Source of the DNA: Apostichopus japonicus
Lineage: Eukaryota; Echinodermata; Holothuroidea; Aspidochirotida; Stichopodidae
Reading direction: 5' to 3'
NCBI RefSeq assembly: GCF_037975245.1
Contig: NC_092568.1
Coordinates: 32,208,501-32,272,500 of the forward strand
Length of the DNA stretch: 64,000 nucleotides
Each line of letters starts with the position of its first letter. The first letter of the stretch is position 1. Shown here piece after piece: positions 23,701 through 32,814 of this stretch. The position numbers and the translations under genes are program-made. Below the pieces are notes generated by a model that was not told where the DNA came from, did not search any database, and saw only the letters and a program-made list of their open reading frames with translations.

Positions 23701-26700
23701 ACAAAATATCAGTATGGCGGCTAGATCTATAACAGTTTTTTTTTACAGATGCACCTAGGCATGCATAGCCTAACATCCAGGCAAAATTCTCTGCTGATGT
23801 TATCGCTACTATTAGTAGGATATAAAGGAGCCCTGATAGAACCATTGTGGGGTTTGAAATTTGTGGTATGGAAAATGTACTTGAAGGGCACATCATTTAT
23901 TTGATATCGCACTTGCAAAAAGCTATGCAATATTGGCAAATTGCCACGCGAATGCAAAGATTTATTGCAGGTTTAGTACACAGAAACTGTAGTAGTATTT
24001 TACATGAGATACAGTTCACAGCCTTCTCAACTGCTACATGAGATCTGATTACTAAATTATTCCTGGTTTTGTTGCTTCATTGTTGCTTCTCTGTTGTCAA
24101 ATATCAATATATACCTTGAGTTTGCTAATGAAGGCATTTTAAGGAACTGTTTCATGCTAGGGATATGGGATATGATGTTTTCTACTCATCTTGTTTTTTT
24201 GTTCACAGGATTTCCGGTTAGGTTTAAACACGTGCAGGACTCTCCTTCATTCCATCAAGCTGTGCAGTAATGAATTCTTAGATCCAGAGACTGAAGAGGG
24301 CCAAGAATTACAGGAGAAACTTGAAGTGATGAACCACAGATGGGAAGCGGTCTGTCTCAGAGCAGAGACCTGGAGAAGAGAATTGCAGTTAGCCATCATG
24401 AGGAGTGAGGAATTCCACCAGAGCATCAGTGATTTGGACCGAAAACTCAAAGAATGTGAAAAATCTGTCGATAACAACGAGCCCATCGATCTTCAGGCAG
24501 ACCAAGATACTCTACAAGAAGCTTATAATCTGTTTGTGGTGAGTCCAGCATTACCGCTGTATACTACCAGGATTATTCTAGAAATATAATTGTTTGGGTT
24601 TACAAGCCATGAAACCCACCATGATAGCAATATGGCAATATAACGCACAATATACCCCTCTGTCTTTTAGTGGTTGTAACATGTAAATACCCACAGCCTT
24701 CAATACGTACATTGTGAGATATTTGCCGAATGAATGTATTCTGTACCCTGGTTAAAAGGTAATCCCCCCATGTAGATACTACAGTTTGAAATAACAGACA
24801 ATCCAGTCAGACTTCAACCGCATTTGTACTTAAAAGCATTATCCTTCAAGCAGACAGAGCTCATTACCAATTTAACACTCGTCAATCACCGGTAATAATT
24901 TTAAGGGTCAGAATTACCTCCAGCACAGTACTTTTGAGACGTTTTTTAGCAAACTTAAGTACAATTAAATGACAGGGTGGGGGGGGAGGGCTTAAGCATT
25001 TCTTTTACTGTAGCATTATTGGACACTTTGTTTCATCTGCTCATTTATTTGCGTTCTTACTTTTTCGTCAAAATTCAGCAAAAGAAGAAATTCCTTGAAT
25101 CGTCACAGCCGAGGGTTGTTTGGATGAAAGAAATTGCAGATCAGATCTTTGCTGATGTCGACTCGGAAGATTGCAAGTCCACCCAAAAACAGCTTCATGA
25201 GATCTCAAAGAGGACGTCTGAATTACTGAAACGTTGCAATGAGGATATCGACATGCTAGAAACAGTTGTGGATCCAACAGTCTTTGTTCTAGACGAGGTG
25301 AGAGAACGAGTGTGGTCTTGTCTTCTGCCCAAATTAAAATTCAGTTTTTTAAGTAATCAAAGGCCAACCTGTTTTGTTCATTCATCAACGTTTGTATCTC
25401 AGTGTCAGGTTTGGGAATCAGTTTTATCTCTGCCAGGTTTACTGCTTGAAATCACCCTCCATTTGCGGTTTTATGCACTTCCATTATAGCACGGTTCTGG
25501 TGCACACAGAAATAACATGATGTTTTGCACATCTTTCAAGTTGGGAGATTGACATAACATGCACCTGACTGTTGTGTGAGAGTCACATGTCATGCATAGA
25601 GAGACCTACGAACACCACGTGACATGCACATGACCATGGTGTGAGAGTCACATGTCACACAGTGATCTGAGAGCATGACATAACATGCACATCACATGGC
25701 TCTTACATGTGGAAGTCACAAGTCATGTCAATATTACAGTGCAATCCTTAATGTAAATTTGAAAATATTTTAGTTGAAAAGTACATAAAAAAGAAAGCTC
25801 CATATAAGTGACCAATTTTCTCAATCCCTGTTACATCTTACAACTGGAGATGGATTTGTTTCTAGATATCAGGGATTTTTGTTGAGTTTAATTCATTTAG
25901 TAGTTAAGAATGAGCTCAGATCATGTCATATCGTTTATATGAAAATGCATTGGTGAATAGGAATTCTAACCTTTGGTAGGATCACCAGATTCATCTACTA
26001 CTTCACTCCTGAACCAATCTATAGTGTACTAGCAGCTCAGTTAATACAGGCTCATTCAAGAACAAACATGCTCTTTTTTATTTATTTCCAAACTGCTTGT
26101 GTGTGGAGTTTTGAAAAAAGAATGGCATGTTGTAAATTTACACATATACCTTTTCAGAAAACTCTAAACTGTTCTCCCGCCTTCATGCTGCTTGCTGCTT
26201 ACCAACTCTTCTTTATTGACTGTAGGGTGTTCCAGTGACTTTCAGAATTACATTTCCCATCAAAAAATACCATTCCAATCCTTCCTTTTCTTCTCTGACA
26301 AGAACCATGTTAAGTGCCAAAGTGTGCTTCAATATTAGCATTTAAACAATCAGGGCTACTTTACCCTGATTTCTCACCATTTGAGTAATATCTGTTTTGG
26401 TTCCGTGTAAGTCAAACTGTGTGTTTGTGCAGGTCCGTCATCATTCATGTTGTAGTCTACCATCGTTGGAAAGTTAACGTCGACTCACCAATGTTTCAAA
26501 TGTGTATTTTCTCCTGTAGAAAAAGCGCAAATATCCATGGGTTGTTCGCTGAGCCTGAGTAAACATTTCTCAAAGAGGGTAACTTGTCCACTTATACCCT
26601 GCTTCAGCTGCAACATCATGTATATCATCCCATAGAGCTGATTTAACAGAAGCAACAAAAGTATTAAAAATCATAGTCCTGGTGTAGTGCATCAATTTTC

Positions 26701-29700
26701 ATTGAATGTGGAAACAACGTTTATTTATAATAAATCATTGTGTCATGTAGTTGATTCATGAAGTAGTTTATTCATCTCCTAGATTGATCTTGGTAGTTGA
26801 TTTTTTTTTCTTTCCCCAACGAAAAGGATGTAACACTGTCCTCTAGTAAGATCTCGTAACGATCTGTTCCTGAGATAACTTGTTTCTTCTGGGACAAACG
26901 TTTCGTATTTTAAGTCCATGACATTTTAGAAACAACTGGAAAGCACTGAAAAAGCAGTGAAGATTGATTGTTTATAAATTGAGAATAACATTTAGATTCT
27001 GATGCTGTAAGCATGTCTCACCTTGTACTTCTTTACTCAGCATGAATTGATGCTTGCTCCGTGTGATAAAGTTTGTTTGTTGAAGTATTACTGATTATCA
27101 ATGTGACTGAAGTGACATCTGTATTAGCATGCTATGTCTGTGTTTATCTTTTTGTAAGATATTACAAACATTAATCAATAAACTAATCAAAAAATTAATC
27201 CTAGAATATCAGACTGACCGTTCACAGACGACAATTTTATCTAAGTGCTACATTTTATGTCATTCATCGTACACGCCTATATATTTATATTATAATCAGG
27301 TTATAGTTTTCGTTGATTGTTTCATAGATTTGTTTCCATATTTCACATCAAATTATTGCAAAATACAAGTTCTGTTAAGTAGCAGTAGTATTTCTACCCA
27401 GACTTTTTTTCATCAGTGTGATTGTCCATCAAAACATGAAGATTTTTTATCTTATGTTTCTCACATCACTCAACCTGTACTGTTTTAAGTAACTTGTACA
27501 GTGGTTCTGTTGCAGACTGGCACTGAAGGGAGATTTTAAAGTTAACCAAGGGTGACGGACTATTTCATTTGCTTGTAGTATGTACCTTCCTTCAAACAAA
27601 TTGAAATTTAACATAAAAGTATTTTCCCCTCACTAGCAATTCAAATAATCCGTTGTTGCTAACTTCTGTGGAATTATTAGGAAGATTACAAAGAAGAGTA
27701 GAAAAATTGTTTCTCTTAAATTGAGAGGGGAATTTAAGGCTTCCAGTTGTGGCCCCCAGAGTCTTGATATCTTCTTGGCCAAATCACATTGGTATTCAGT
27801 ACCCTGTATCAAGTCATGTATCAAGTATTGTGATATAAAACCTTCACAAATCACCAATATTGTTCTCGTTGGTTTTCTTTTCCCCCTTCAAATCAACCTG
27901 ACAATTTTGTGATACCCTTTTTTGTTTGCATGTGTATCCCATAGCAAGATTGTTCAGCTAGACTTGTGTAAGTGACATAATAAGGTTTGTCTTGTTTGAT
28001 GTGAATTTACATATCCATCTGCATAATTTCTTTTAGTTTTAGTTTCATCTTATTATTTGTTTGATTTTTTTTTCTGTTGATGTTTCTTTTATCTTTGGTC
28101 GTTTTTTAATGTTTCATTACCATCGTCAACATCTCCACCAATATTTGGAACACTGTCTAACTCCATAATTAAAGCAGACATATATGACATATATGATATA
28201 TATATATATATATATATCTATAGGAAGATTAAATCAAAATCAGTACAATGTCCTTATTTTGATTTAATCTTCCTGAAGGGAATCATAGAATCATCAACCC
28301 AGGTCCTGACAATAACTCCCAGAGAATTATTACTTAACTCCATAATTATACCTAATGTTATCTAGCCACTCGTATACAACACACATTTTGTTACCAATGT
28401 TGTTTTTTAAGATGTATGTGATGTCACAGATGACATTGAGTGTTTCTGTTTAGGGGTTGATTGTTTTGCTTTGATTTGACATGCATGATTGACTTCTTAA
28501 ATTTGTATTTATTTTCACTTCCTGTTTAAAGATTAATTTATTGAGCTTTGATTGCTGTGTTACTAATATTTCTTTCCGCTTAAAGATAATCAAGCAAACA
28601 CTATACCGTGACTGAAATGAGTTTAACACAATTGAATTGATTCCGTTTATGATTTGCTTCTATCTATATATCTTTGCTTTTCTTTGTGACCAGTAACAAC
28701 CATTTTGTTCCATTCTTTGAAAGATACCAAGTTTTGGGTAATTCAGTCCAGTAGCTTGATTTTCAAAAATGGGGATGTGCAGCTTTCATTGCTTTGCGAC
28801 CATCAACTATTTTTGTTGCATTCTTTGAAAGATACCAAATAAAGCAATCAGTTAGTCTAGTATTAAACTAGCTTCTTTATAAAGTGGCTGGCCTTACACT
28901 GAAGGTCATCATTGAATAAAGAACACCAAACAAATACCAGACTTATCAAAGTATTAAACATGTAAAGCAATCACTGTCAGTGAAGTACAGGTCTCCAAAT
29001 ATTTTGCTTAACAGTGGTTGAATTGAGCCGCTGTTTGTCACTTTTTTGACCCGCTTGCAAACGTTGAGTTTGCAAGTCGACCAATTCCTTCTAGATACTG
29101 GCCCGAAAGAAAGTTGGTGTTTATTTCTGCTAGCTTTATGGATTTTAGAATCCTTTGAAAGTTTTGTTTCCTGCAGTTATAATGAAATAGATACACAGCA
29201 TATATTCCAACTTATCAAAAACATATTCTCCAAGGTATTATTGAGAGATCTACAAACCCTAGTGTTAGTACCAGGATATGTTTCTTTTTGTAAAAAAAAA
29301 GCTGCCATATGAAGAAGTTATGCTTCTCCAAGTCTTTCAGATCTGTTGAAATTGTTTTCCATGTTGAGAAGAGGATTTTCTAGGTTCTAAATGTTGTGTA
29401 ACTATTCCGTTTTGTTTGATCCACAGCCGATGACAGACACCAGAGTCCATCCAGTGCAAGCACCATACGGCAGTCTTGATTCTCCATCACCCCCTGGCTC
29501 TCCTCTTTACTCATATAAAGTGTTAACAGGTGCGTCCAGCAGACCGCTGGATGGGGATGAAGCAAGAATAGCTGCGTAAGTTATCTTCTCTAAATGACTT
29601 AAGTTGGATGTCTCAGTGTTATAGATGGAACTGTGATGTCATTTCAGTTGATGATTAGAAAGTATTATTTGGGGATGGTTAAAACTTTCCAAGTATTACA

Positions 29701-30657
29701 CATATATATATAGATGTATATTTTTTTGGTGTGGGGAGGGAAGGAGACATTAGAGGAGACATTAGGAGGGGAGGAGCGGGGAGGAGATATTATTATGACA
29801 TTATTCATAAGCCGTTTGCTTATAAACATTATTCATATTTTGCATTTTTACTCCAAAGATCTTTCTTGTGAAAAACAAACATGTTTGGAAAGAACTCACT
29901 GTTTTTTAAATTTTAATGTTGAAATTGTTCTTGCTGTCATTTTGCTCATATTTTGGCAAAATCTCTTATGATTGAAGTCTGAATATGTTTCCGTTTGATA
30001 CTGTCATGGTGTTGTTAGCTTCTCATAGTGATTATGAAATTATGTGAAACCTGGATTCCAGTTGGGAGAGAGGGAGATTGTGATGCCATATGTCAGTTGT
30101 CTCATTAGAATAAATTGTACTTGTCTTATAAAGATAGTTAACATTTCATCATCGTAACTTCTGTCTGCTTGCTTATGGACATTCAACCTTGAACATGCTT
30201 TCATCCCGTCTCAATGTTTGAAAAGGATGTATCCCATTCGAGGAGGAATACCTTACGATAATCCTGAGATGGATCTGTTGAGATTTTTTCACATACTTCA
30301 CTTAAATAGAAAGTAACTGTATACTTTTCAGACAAAATTGGTGTTTTTTTTTTCCTGTTCCCTTTCTTGAAATTTGAATGATTCTTTATAACACTGATCA
30401 TCAAAACTGTCACTGTAATTATTTTCCATTTTTTCTTCAGTTTACTTGCGTCAACGCCCAGATATAGAAGTCGAAGGGCGTTTCTGTCCAGAGTCTGCTG
30501 TGCCGCCCTTCCTCTACAAATTTTGATGCTCCTCCTTCTGGGCGTGGCTTGTTTGATTCCATTGACTGATGACGAATATTGCTGCGAATTTGCCAACAAC
30601 TTTGCCAATTCTCTTCAACCGATGCTACATTATACCAACGGGCCCCCTCCGACATAA
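5540..30657 (+). CDS. SYNE1: Nesprin (SYNE1/SYNE2 family), C-terminal half with KASH domain, 5' part outside window
   Basis: Nesprins sit in the outer nuclear membrane. Their spectrin-repeat rod faces the cytoskeleton, and the C-terminal KASH peptide binds SUN proteins in the perinuclear space (LINC complex). Twelve exons join in phase: 5540-5702, 9084-9271, 10982-11129, 11630-11950, 12728-12928, 17199-17666, 18316-18421, 23021-23223, 24209-24538, 25079-25297, 29427-29575 and 30441-30657, giving about 903 residues. Local residues 1-340 are spectrin repeats with family-typical stretches such as [11 protein letters not shown] and [11 protein letters not shown]. Residues 341-496 are an acidic/Ser-rich linker. 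Residues 497-782 are further helical repeats. A Pro/Ser linker, a membrane segment and a 30-residue luminal tail ending GPPPT follow. The first exon starts in phase 2, so upstream exons exist outside the window. SYNE1 and SYNE2 are vertebrate duplicates, so the symbol means the family. A possible extra exon at 13742-13839 is listed separately. Confidence 0.95.
6269..7170. repeat. Minisatellite, 16 units of 52-61 bp with higher-order structure
   Basis: Units carry AGTTCTCC, AATTAATGCAAGTGGG, CAGTTAATTCCCC and AGCAATAGTGGTGA. Some units lack the TTAA of the second motif. The last part shows a 114-bp dimer repeated twice (starts at 6913 and 7027, next at 7141). It lies in a nesprin intron. Confidence 0.9.
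7690..7800 (+). repeat. Dispersed repeat, partner at 51.64-51.73 kb
   Basis: TTTAGTGTTTCTTCACA, GACTTGATCAAGTCTAA and TATGACATCATTGAGCCACA also occur in reverse complement at 51640-51725. A 14-bp palindrome GACTTGATCAAGTC is central. Confidence 0.7.
9084..9271 (+). CDS. SYNE1: Nesprin exon 2 of window (spectrin repeat, C half)
   Basis: The acceptor is ATTATCCAG and the donor GTAAGC; phase 0 in, phase 2 out. The exon encodes [10 protein letters not shown], then [12 protein letters not shown], then the LDHRWNNIC motif, where Trp in the third helix is a spectrin-repeat hallmark. It completes the repeat begun in the preceding exon. Confidence 0.93.
9272..10981. other. Nesprin intron
   Basis: About 790 bp shows nothing recognisable. 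Then comes the 13-bp array (10059-10758) and about 220 bp leading to the acceptor. Confidence 0.8.
10059..10758. repeat. 13-bp tandem array, about 54 units
   Basis: The unit is CAAGATTACCTTA with CTT/CTC and ATT/ACT variants. Because 13 is not a multiple of three and the unit has no stop, every frame reads the same 13-residue repeat. The long open frames here (for example 10286-10678) are therefore artefacts. It lies in the intron before 10982. Confidence 0.9.
10982..11129 (+). CDS. SYNE1: Nesprin exon 3 of window (spectrin repeat)
   Basis: The acceptor is TTTCTATCAG and the donor GTAAAA. One base completes the Lys codon left open by the previous exon, and the end is phase 0. It encodes [15 protein letters not shown], one of the most conserved nesprin stretches, then [10 protein letters not shown] and KEEVKKFE. 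The exon begins about 220 bp after the end of a 13-bp tandem array. Confidence 0.95.
11130..11629. other. Nesprin intron
   Basis: It holds a short (CAAT)n run near 11292 and an AT-rich stretch near 11460-11530. Nothing else is seen. Confidence 0.8.
11630..11950 (+). CDS. SYNE1: Nesprin exon 4 of window (two spectrin-repeat halves)
   Basis: This is a 321-nt phase 0/0 exon with acceptor ATTCTACAG and donor GTAAGT. The sequence [19 protein letters not shown]-like [24 protein letters not shown] and [19 protein letters not shown] covers the end of one spectrin repeat and the start of the next. It is very close to vertebrate nesprin, so the exon call is firm. Confidence 0.96.
12204..12493. repeat. 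145-bp tandem duplication in nesprin intron
   Basis: The two copies start TAAGATAACTTAAGGAGG at 12204 and 12349 and are nearly identical, with about five differences. This indicates a recent duplication. Confidence 0.9.
12728..12928 (+). CDS. SYNE1: Nesprin exon 5 of window (spectrin repeat end)
   Basis: This is a 201-nt phase 0/0 exon with acceptor TATTTTACAG and donor GTAAAT. It encodes [18 protein letters not shown] through [28 protein letters not shown]. It ends where vertebrate nesprins leave the spectrin repeat and enter an acidic unstructured linker. It can splice in phase straight to 17199. Confidence 0.93.
13742..13839 (+). CDS. Possible nesprin linker exon, phase does not fit
   Basis: A 98-nt stretch lies between an AG (TTTTTAAG) and a GTCAGA donor. 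It is open in one frame only, giving [18 protein letters not shown] and then LPSAVLSE, which looks like the acidic post-repeat linker of nesprins. It ends in phase 0, as the next exon needs, but it must enter in phase 1 while the preceding exon ends in phase 0. It therefore needs an unseen microexon of 3n+1 nt, or it belongs to an alternative transcript, or it is not an exon. Confidence 0.35.
15280..15453 (-). mobile_element. Penelope-like 3' tail remnant (left arm)
   Basis: The minus strand reads the same 3' UTR and tail as the copy at 59.4-59.66 kb: the GTCTGTATTCTGTGTGTGT-like stretch, TTACTGTAAGATAC and then the ribozyme core. The arm is interrupted at 15454-15461 by the target duplication of a MITE. 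It faces a right arm at 15928. Confidence 0.7.
15293..15331 (-). ncRNA. Hammerhead ribozyme motif, older Penelope copy
   Basis: On the minus strand stem I is GCCT/AGGC (four Watson-Crick pairs). The core CTGAAGA is intact, stem II is CATCC-TGCTA-GGATT with weakened ends, and GAAAC and GTC are kept. This copy is the best preserved after the one at 59609. Confidence 0.65.
15462..15919 (+). mobile_element. hAT-type MITE, 458 bp, with 8-bp target-site duplication
   Basis: The 16-bp terminal inverted repeats TAGGGATGCACCGGAT are perfect. The 8-bp duplication AAAGAGTG is at 15454-15461 and 15920-15927. Internal sequence repeats CCGGCCGGAT-type units near both ends, with an AT-rich middle. TIR length, starting bases and an 8-bp duplication are hAT features. 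No transposase is present. Strand is arbitrary. Confidence 0.9.
15928..16060 (+). mobile_element. Penelope-like 3' tail remnant (right arm) with decayed ribozyme
   Basis: This plus-strand copy contains GTCCCTTCTGTTACTGTTAC and a decayed hammerhead at 15971-16008: the core CTGAAGA is kept, GAAAC is GAAAT, GTC is GAC and stem II is damaged. Beyond the tail, 16020-16060 matches the complement of 31209-31262, so these two insertions share extra element sequence. Confidence 0.65.
17199..17666 (+). CDS. SYNE1: Nesprin exon with acidic/Ser-rich linker
   Basis: This is a 468-nt phase 0/0 exon with acceptor GATAACAG and donor GTAAGT. It begins [18 protein letters not shown] and continues through Ser/Asp-rich, Gln-rich and Pro/Gly-rich low-complexity sequence. 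It then reaches [17 protein letters not shown], which parallels the TP..S...LEWD motif in the same linker of vertebrate nesprins. It finishes with a new helix ([15 protein letters not shown] and [13 protein letters not shown]). It is the largest exon seen. Confidence 0.93.
17667..18315. other. Nesprin intron
   Basis: There is nothing recognisable in this 649-bp intron. Confidence 0.8.
18316..18421 (+). CDS. SYNE1: Nesprin exon whose donor is abutted by a transposon
   Basis: This is a 106-nt exon with acceptor GATCCCCAG, phase 0 in and phase 1 out, encoding [18 protein letters not shown] and then an acidic run ending LLRSRAT. The donor is GTACAG. Its T and A at 18423-18424 are the left target-site duplication of the 3.6-kb element at 18425-22021, so intron bases from +4 onward come from the transposon. 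The next exon continues in the required phase. Confidence 0.88.
18425..22021. mobile_element. Non-autonomous Tc1/mariner-like element, 3.6 kb
   Basis: The terminal inverted repeats are 44 bp, start CAGTACCG and have two mismatches. They run through CGGCCGTGGCATCGTG. TA dinucleotides at 18423-18424 and 22022-22023 are the target-site duplication. Subterminal zones (18440-18660 and 21715-21985) are packed with ATCGTG/CACGAT motifs in both orientations. I see no transposase frame. CAGT ends plus a TA duplication point to Tc1/mariner, although a 3.6-kb non-coding body is unusual. A secondary repeat at 19588-20360 is nested inside. Confidence 0.8.
19588..20360. repeat. Nested fold-back-like repeat with poly-C/poly-A tandem core
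   Basis: The flanks carry inverted copies of GTTCCGAC-type sequence: GGTTCCGG and CGTTCCGACAATT at the left, AATTGTCGGAAC and two GACGTCGGAAC copies at the right. The core (about 19800-20300) is an irregular tandem array in which GAGTCC, runs of C, runs of A and TTGGGTCC recur. No clear target-site duplication is seen. Confidence 0.55.
22034..22102. repeat. Two-copy 31-bp tandem repeat
   Basis: GTGAAGTGCC, AGTAGGATTCC and TTACATGT recur at a 31-bp period immediately to the right of the Tc1-like element. Confidence 0.8.
22151..22572. repeat. Minisatellite, about 11 units of 35-38 bp
   Basis: Units contain ACTCACATTACGTGAATATT and GGATGTGAAACTG. Small indels change the period. The open frames across it on both strands are low-complexity artefacts. 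Confidence 0.88.
23021..23223 (+). CDS. SYNE1: Nesprin exon (spectrin repeat)
   Basis: The exon follows a tandem acceptor CAGCAG, so the start is 23018 or 23021; both keep the frame and differ by one residue. The donor is GTAAGA, with phase 1 in and phase 0 out. It encodes [32 protein letters not shown] and [14 protein letters not shown]. The W-QQF helix and the NWL motif are spectrin-repeat features shared with nesprins. A TTAA-type MITE begins 46 bp downstream. Confidence 0.93.
23270..23576 (+). mobile_element. TTAA-flanked MITE, copy 1
   Basis: TTAA occurs at 23266-23269 and 23577-23580. The ends are inverted copies of a (A)GGxxGTGAAGACT-type TIR. Its internal sequence matches the copies at 33006 and 63511. 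It starts 46 bp downstream of a nesprin exon and is shorter than the others. Confidence 0.75.
24209..24538 (+). CDS. SYNE1: Nesprin exon (spectrin repeat)
   Basis: This is a 330-nt phase 0/0 exon with acceptor GTTCACAG and donor GTGAGT. It encodes [39 protein letters not shown] and [19 protein letters not shown], ending with the start of the next helix. HRW before the AVC helix is the conserved third-helix Trp. Confidence 0.95.
24539..25078. other. Nesprin intron
   Basis: Nothing is seen beyond a short G run near 24977. Confidence 0.8.
25079..25297 (+). CDS. SYNE1: Nesprin last spectrin-repeat exon
   Basis: This is a 219-nt phase 0/0 exon with acceptor AAAATTCAG and donor GTGAGA. It encodes [40 protein letters not shown] and a short tail ending VFVLDE. 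It corresponds to the final spectrin repeat before the flexible segment that leads to the membrane anchor. Confidence 0.92.
25543..25735. repeat. Imperfect repeat rich in GTCACATGT/CATGCACAT motifs
   Basis: GACATAACATGCAC and GTGTGAGAGTCACATGTCA recur two to three times with a period of about 65-70 bp in the intron after 25297. Confidence 0.6.
28222..28274. repeat. Perfect 19-bp inverted repeat with 15-nt loop
   Basis: The left arm AGGAAGATTAAATCAAAAT (28222-28240) is the exact complement of 28256-28274. An (AT)n tract lies directly to its left (28190-28218). Confidence 0.9.
28680..28860. repeat. Imperfect direct duplication, about 110-bp period
   Basis: A segment with ATTCTTTGAAAGATACCAA preceded by GACCA-AACAA occurs near 28690 and again near 28800. 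Confidence 0.6.
29427..29575 (+). CDS. SYNE1: Nesprin Pro/Ser-rich juxtamembrane linker exon
   Basis: This is a 149-nt exon with acceptor GATCCACAG and donor GTAAGT, phase 0 in and phase 2 out. It encodes a disordered linker ([15 protein letters not shown], then [12 protein letters not shown]). The sequence is poorly conserved, so support comes from matching phases on both sides, good splice sites and the position just before the KASH exon. An extra exon in the 4.1-kb intron before it cannot be excluded. Confidence 0.85.
29576..30440. other. Last nesprin intron
   Basis: It is 865 bp and purine-rich near 29730-29790. Nothing else is seen. Confidence 0.8.
30441..30657 (+). CDS. SYNE1: Nesprin terminal exon: KASH transmembrane segment and SUN-binding peptide
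   Basis: After acceptor TTTTCTTCAG the exon encodes a basic stretch ([12 protein letters not shown]), a hydrophobic segment ([19 protein letters not shown]) and the luminal tail. The tail runs [18 protein letters not shown] and then [12 protein letters not shown], followed by TAA at 30655-30657. The PPPT end is what SUN trimers recognise. Of the two adjacent Cys, the second lies at position -23 from the terminal residue, where vertebrate nesprins form a disulfide with SUN proteins. The match to the KASH family is unambiguous. Confidence 0.98.
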
Positions 30658-31114
30658 AGCATTTATTTATCTCAATGTGGAATGAACATAACACATATCC
30701 GCCATATTTTATAAAACTGTTTCTGTCCAGTGATTAAAGCCAGTTGCTCCGTGCGGTAAGGAAACACTTTCGTCAATGAGGAATATATATAATATATATT
30801 TACATTCTATCATTCTTGTGGACAGTTGAATGACCGATAGTGGACACATTGTGTAAGGGCTTCTAACTGTTGCTTTGCTCTCTACCATCCTGTGCCTGGA
30901 ATTTTGCTGGTATGAAATTTTGCTGGTATGTGCTGAACTGTTTCCTCTCTGTTCAATCAATGTAACAGTGGTGCAGTTTTAGTTCATGACATTATTGTAA
31001 ACGTGAACTGAATTCAATGACAGTACTGTTTGTATTTAGCACTGTATGTATGTAAGTGAATATAGCTTATTTAGAATAATGTACAAGAAAAAAGTAACAA
31101 TGTATAACACAAAA

Positions 31115-31120
31115 AATAAA
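31115..31120 (+). terminator. Candidate nesprin poly(A) signal, proximal
   Basis: An AATAAA lies 458 bp after the nesprin stop, with T-rich sequence downstream. It is the first canonical signal in the sense direction. A second candidate is at 32815. Confidence 0.4.
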
Positions 31121-31208
31121 GACCTCAGTTGAAATTCAGTTTTGTCTTGAACGGCCGACTTACCAAAGTGGTTCCTCACTTTTATGCACAAATAATATAC
31201 AAAATTTA

Positions 31209-31375
31209 AAAAAAAACTGTTAGCAAACTGCTTATCCACTAGAGAGCCTGTGTAGGCGAATGTATAGAAGTAAGTTGGCCTGACGTTTCGATCCTAGCAG
31301 GATCTTCTCCAAAGGCTAAATGACATTGAAAAAGATCCTGCTAGGATCGAATGTCAGGCCAACTTACTTTTATAC
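31209..31375. mobile_element. Inverted pair of Penelope tails in the nesprin 3' flank
   Basis: The left part (31209-31315) carries the tail on the minus strand, with a decayed ribozyme core (TTGGAGA in place of CTGAAGA). The right part (31331-31375) carries the stem II, GAA-GTC and distal end on the plus strand. The two share about 40 bp of inverted sequence around a 15-bp centre, so an RNA from this site could form a long hairpin. Confidence 0.7.
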
Positions 31376-32814
31376 AAATAATATACAGTAAGAATCATGC
31401 GGTACAATTATTTGACTGAAGAAAGAATATTCTCTTGTAAGGAACATTTTACTTTATTTCAGCACAAAGTCAAAATTTTCTTTTTTTTCATTTTAATTAT
31501 AATCTAAATCATAGAAAGAAAGCATCTGACTTATAATTTGACACCTTACTTTATACTATCTATACTTACTTTGAGAGTTACCTTAGCTTGTGTAGGGTTT
31601 TATTATGACTTCACGGTATAGTTCTGATGATAAGTATTAATCTGCTTTCATTCATTCATTCATTGTTTAAGTAAGTTAGCACCCATATAATGTATTCTAT
31701 TCAACTATTAAGACATCCCATAAGGAAAGTTTTTCGCTCTTACAAAACTGGAAATTATCTTCCTTGAGTTTGCGAGCTACTAATTCATCTTTTCCATGTC
31801 TTTTATTGTCTTCTTGTTTTCTCTCTTTTTTATTAAACTAATATTACTCCTGTTTCTTCATTTCTGGTGGCATACAGACTCTTTGGAATATGTGCCTTGA
31901 TAGGCAAGTTTGTTTGACCGGTAGATATCACATAAGCTACGAGTTAAATTTAAATGAGAGCTTCAGAAATAACCTATATTTTTTATAGCTTAATTAAATT
32001 ATTAATTTATTAAGTAAACACATTTTAATCTTTCAACAGCACTGAAATCATAAATAGCTAGAAAATTTAAAAATATTTATCTGATCTTTGATGTTCATTA
32101 TTATGTTTAATTATCAGATGTATTCTTTCTTTCATTGCTTATTTATTTAACTGCATATCTTAAGAGTTTTACCTCAAAAAAACATTATGAAGAGAAAAGA
32201 GTAATTTTAAACAGTTTAAACCTACTGCTAAGATATAGAAGTTTTATAATTATTTCATTGTATCACAAATATTACATTAAGGTACATCCCTCCTAGGTAG
32301 CACCCCAATTTGTGTATTTGCATAAAATTTGATATCATTTCTGAATTTGTGTGGTCAATAACTTGTATTTATGCCACTCTTTGAACCAAAACCTTCCTTT
32401 TATCCAAAGAATTTTGATGCATTTAAGTTGTTCTCTTGTCAGTTATTCTCAAATCAACTTTGAGATTTGTTGTGAATTTCCTTGCAAAGGAATTCTCCTG
32501 CAAGTTTATATTCCTGTCAACATTTTCATTAAAGTTTTTAAAGTAAATTTCAGTTTGAACCTGTTTGTTATCGTCATGGTTTTTAGTGCCCCATTCTATT
32601 AAGGTCATGTATTCAGATAATTTTCGGCCCCCCTCCAGCCTTATGTAATTGTGATCTAATATTGTTTAGATCTTTCAGTTTTATATCTCATTGTATTTTG
32701 TAATGTATTTCTTGATCATGTGTTTTATGTATTCAGAATGACTGTTTTTATTATGTAAATATTTATCAGAACCAAAGGATTAAATCAAGTTTGTTTGCAA
32801 TAAGGTAGTATTCA

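Larger units (their letters stand above)
25298..29426. other. Nesprin intron
   Basis: It holds the CATGT-rich repeat (25543), the (AT)n plus perfect inverted repeat (28190-28274) and the 28.7-kb duplication. Open frames such as 27129-27488 lack splice support or family similarity. An unrecognised disordered linker exon could be hidden here. Confidence 0.6.
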
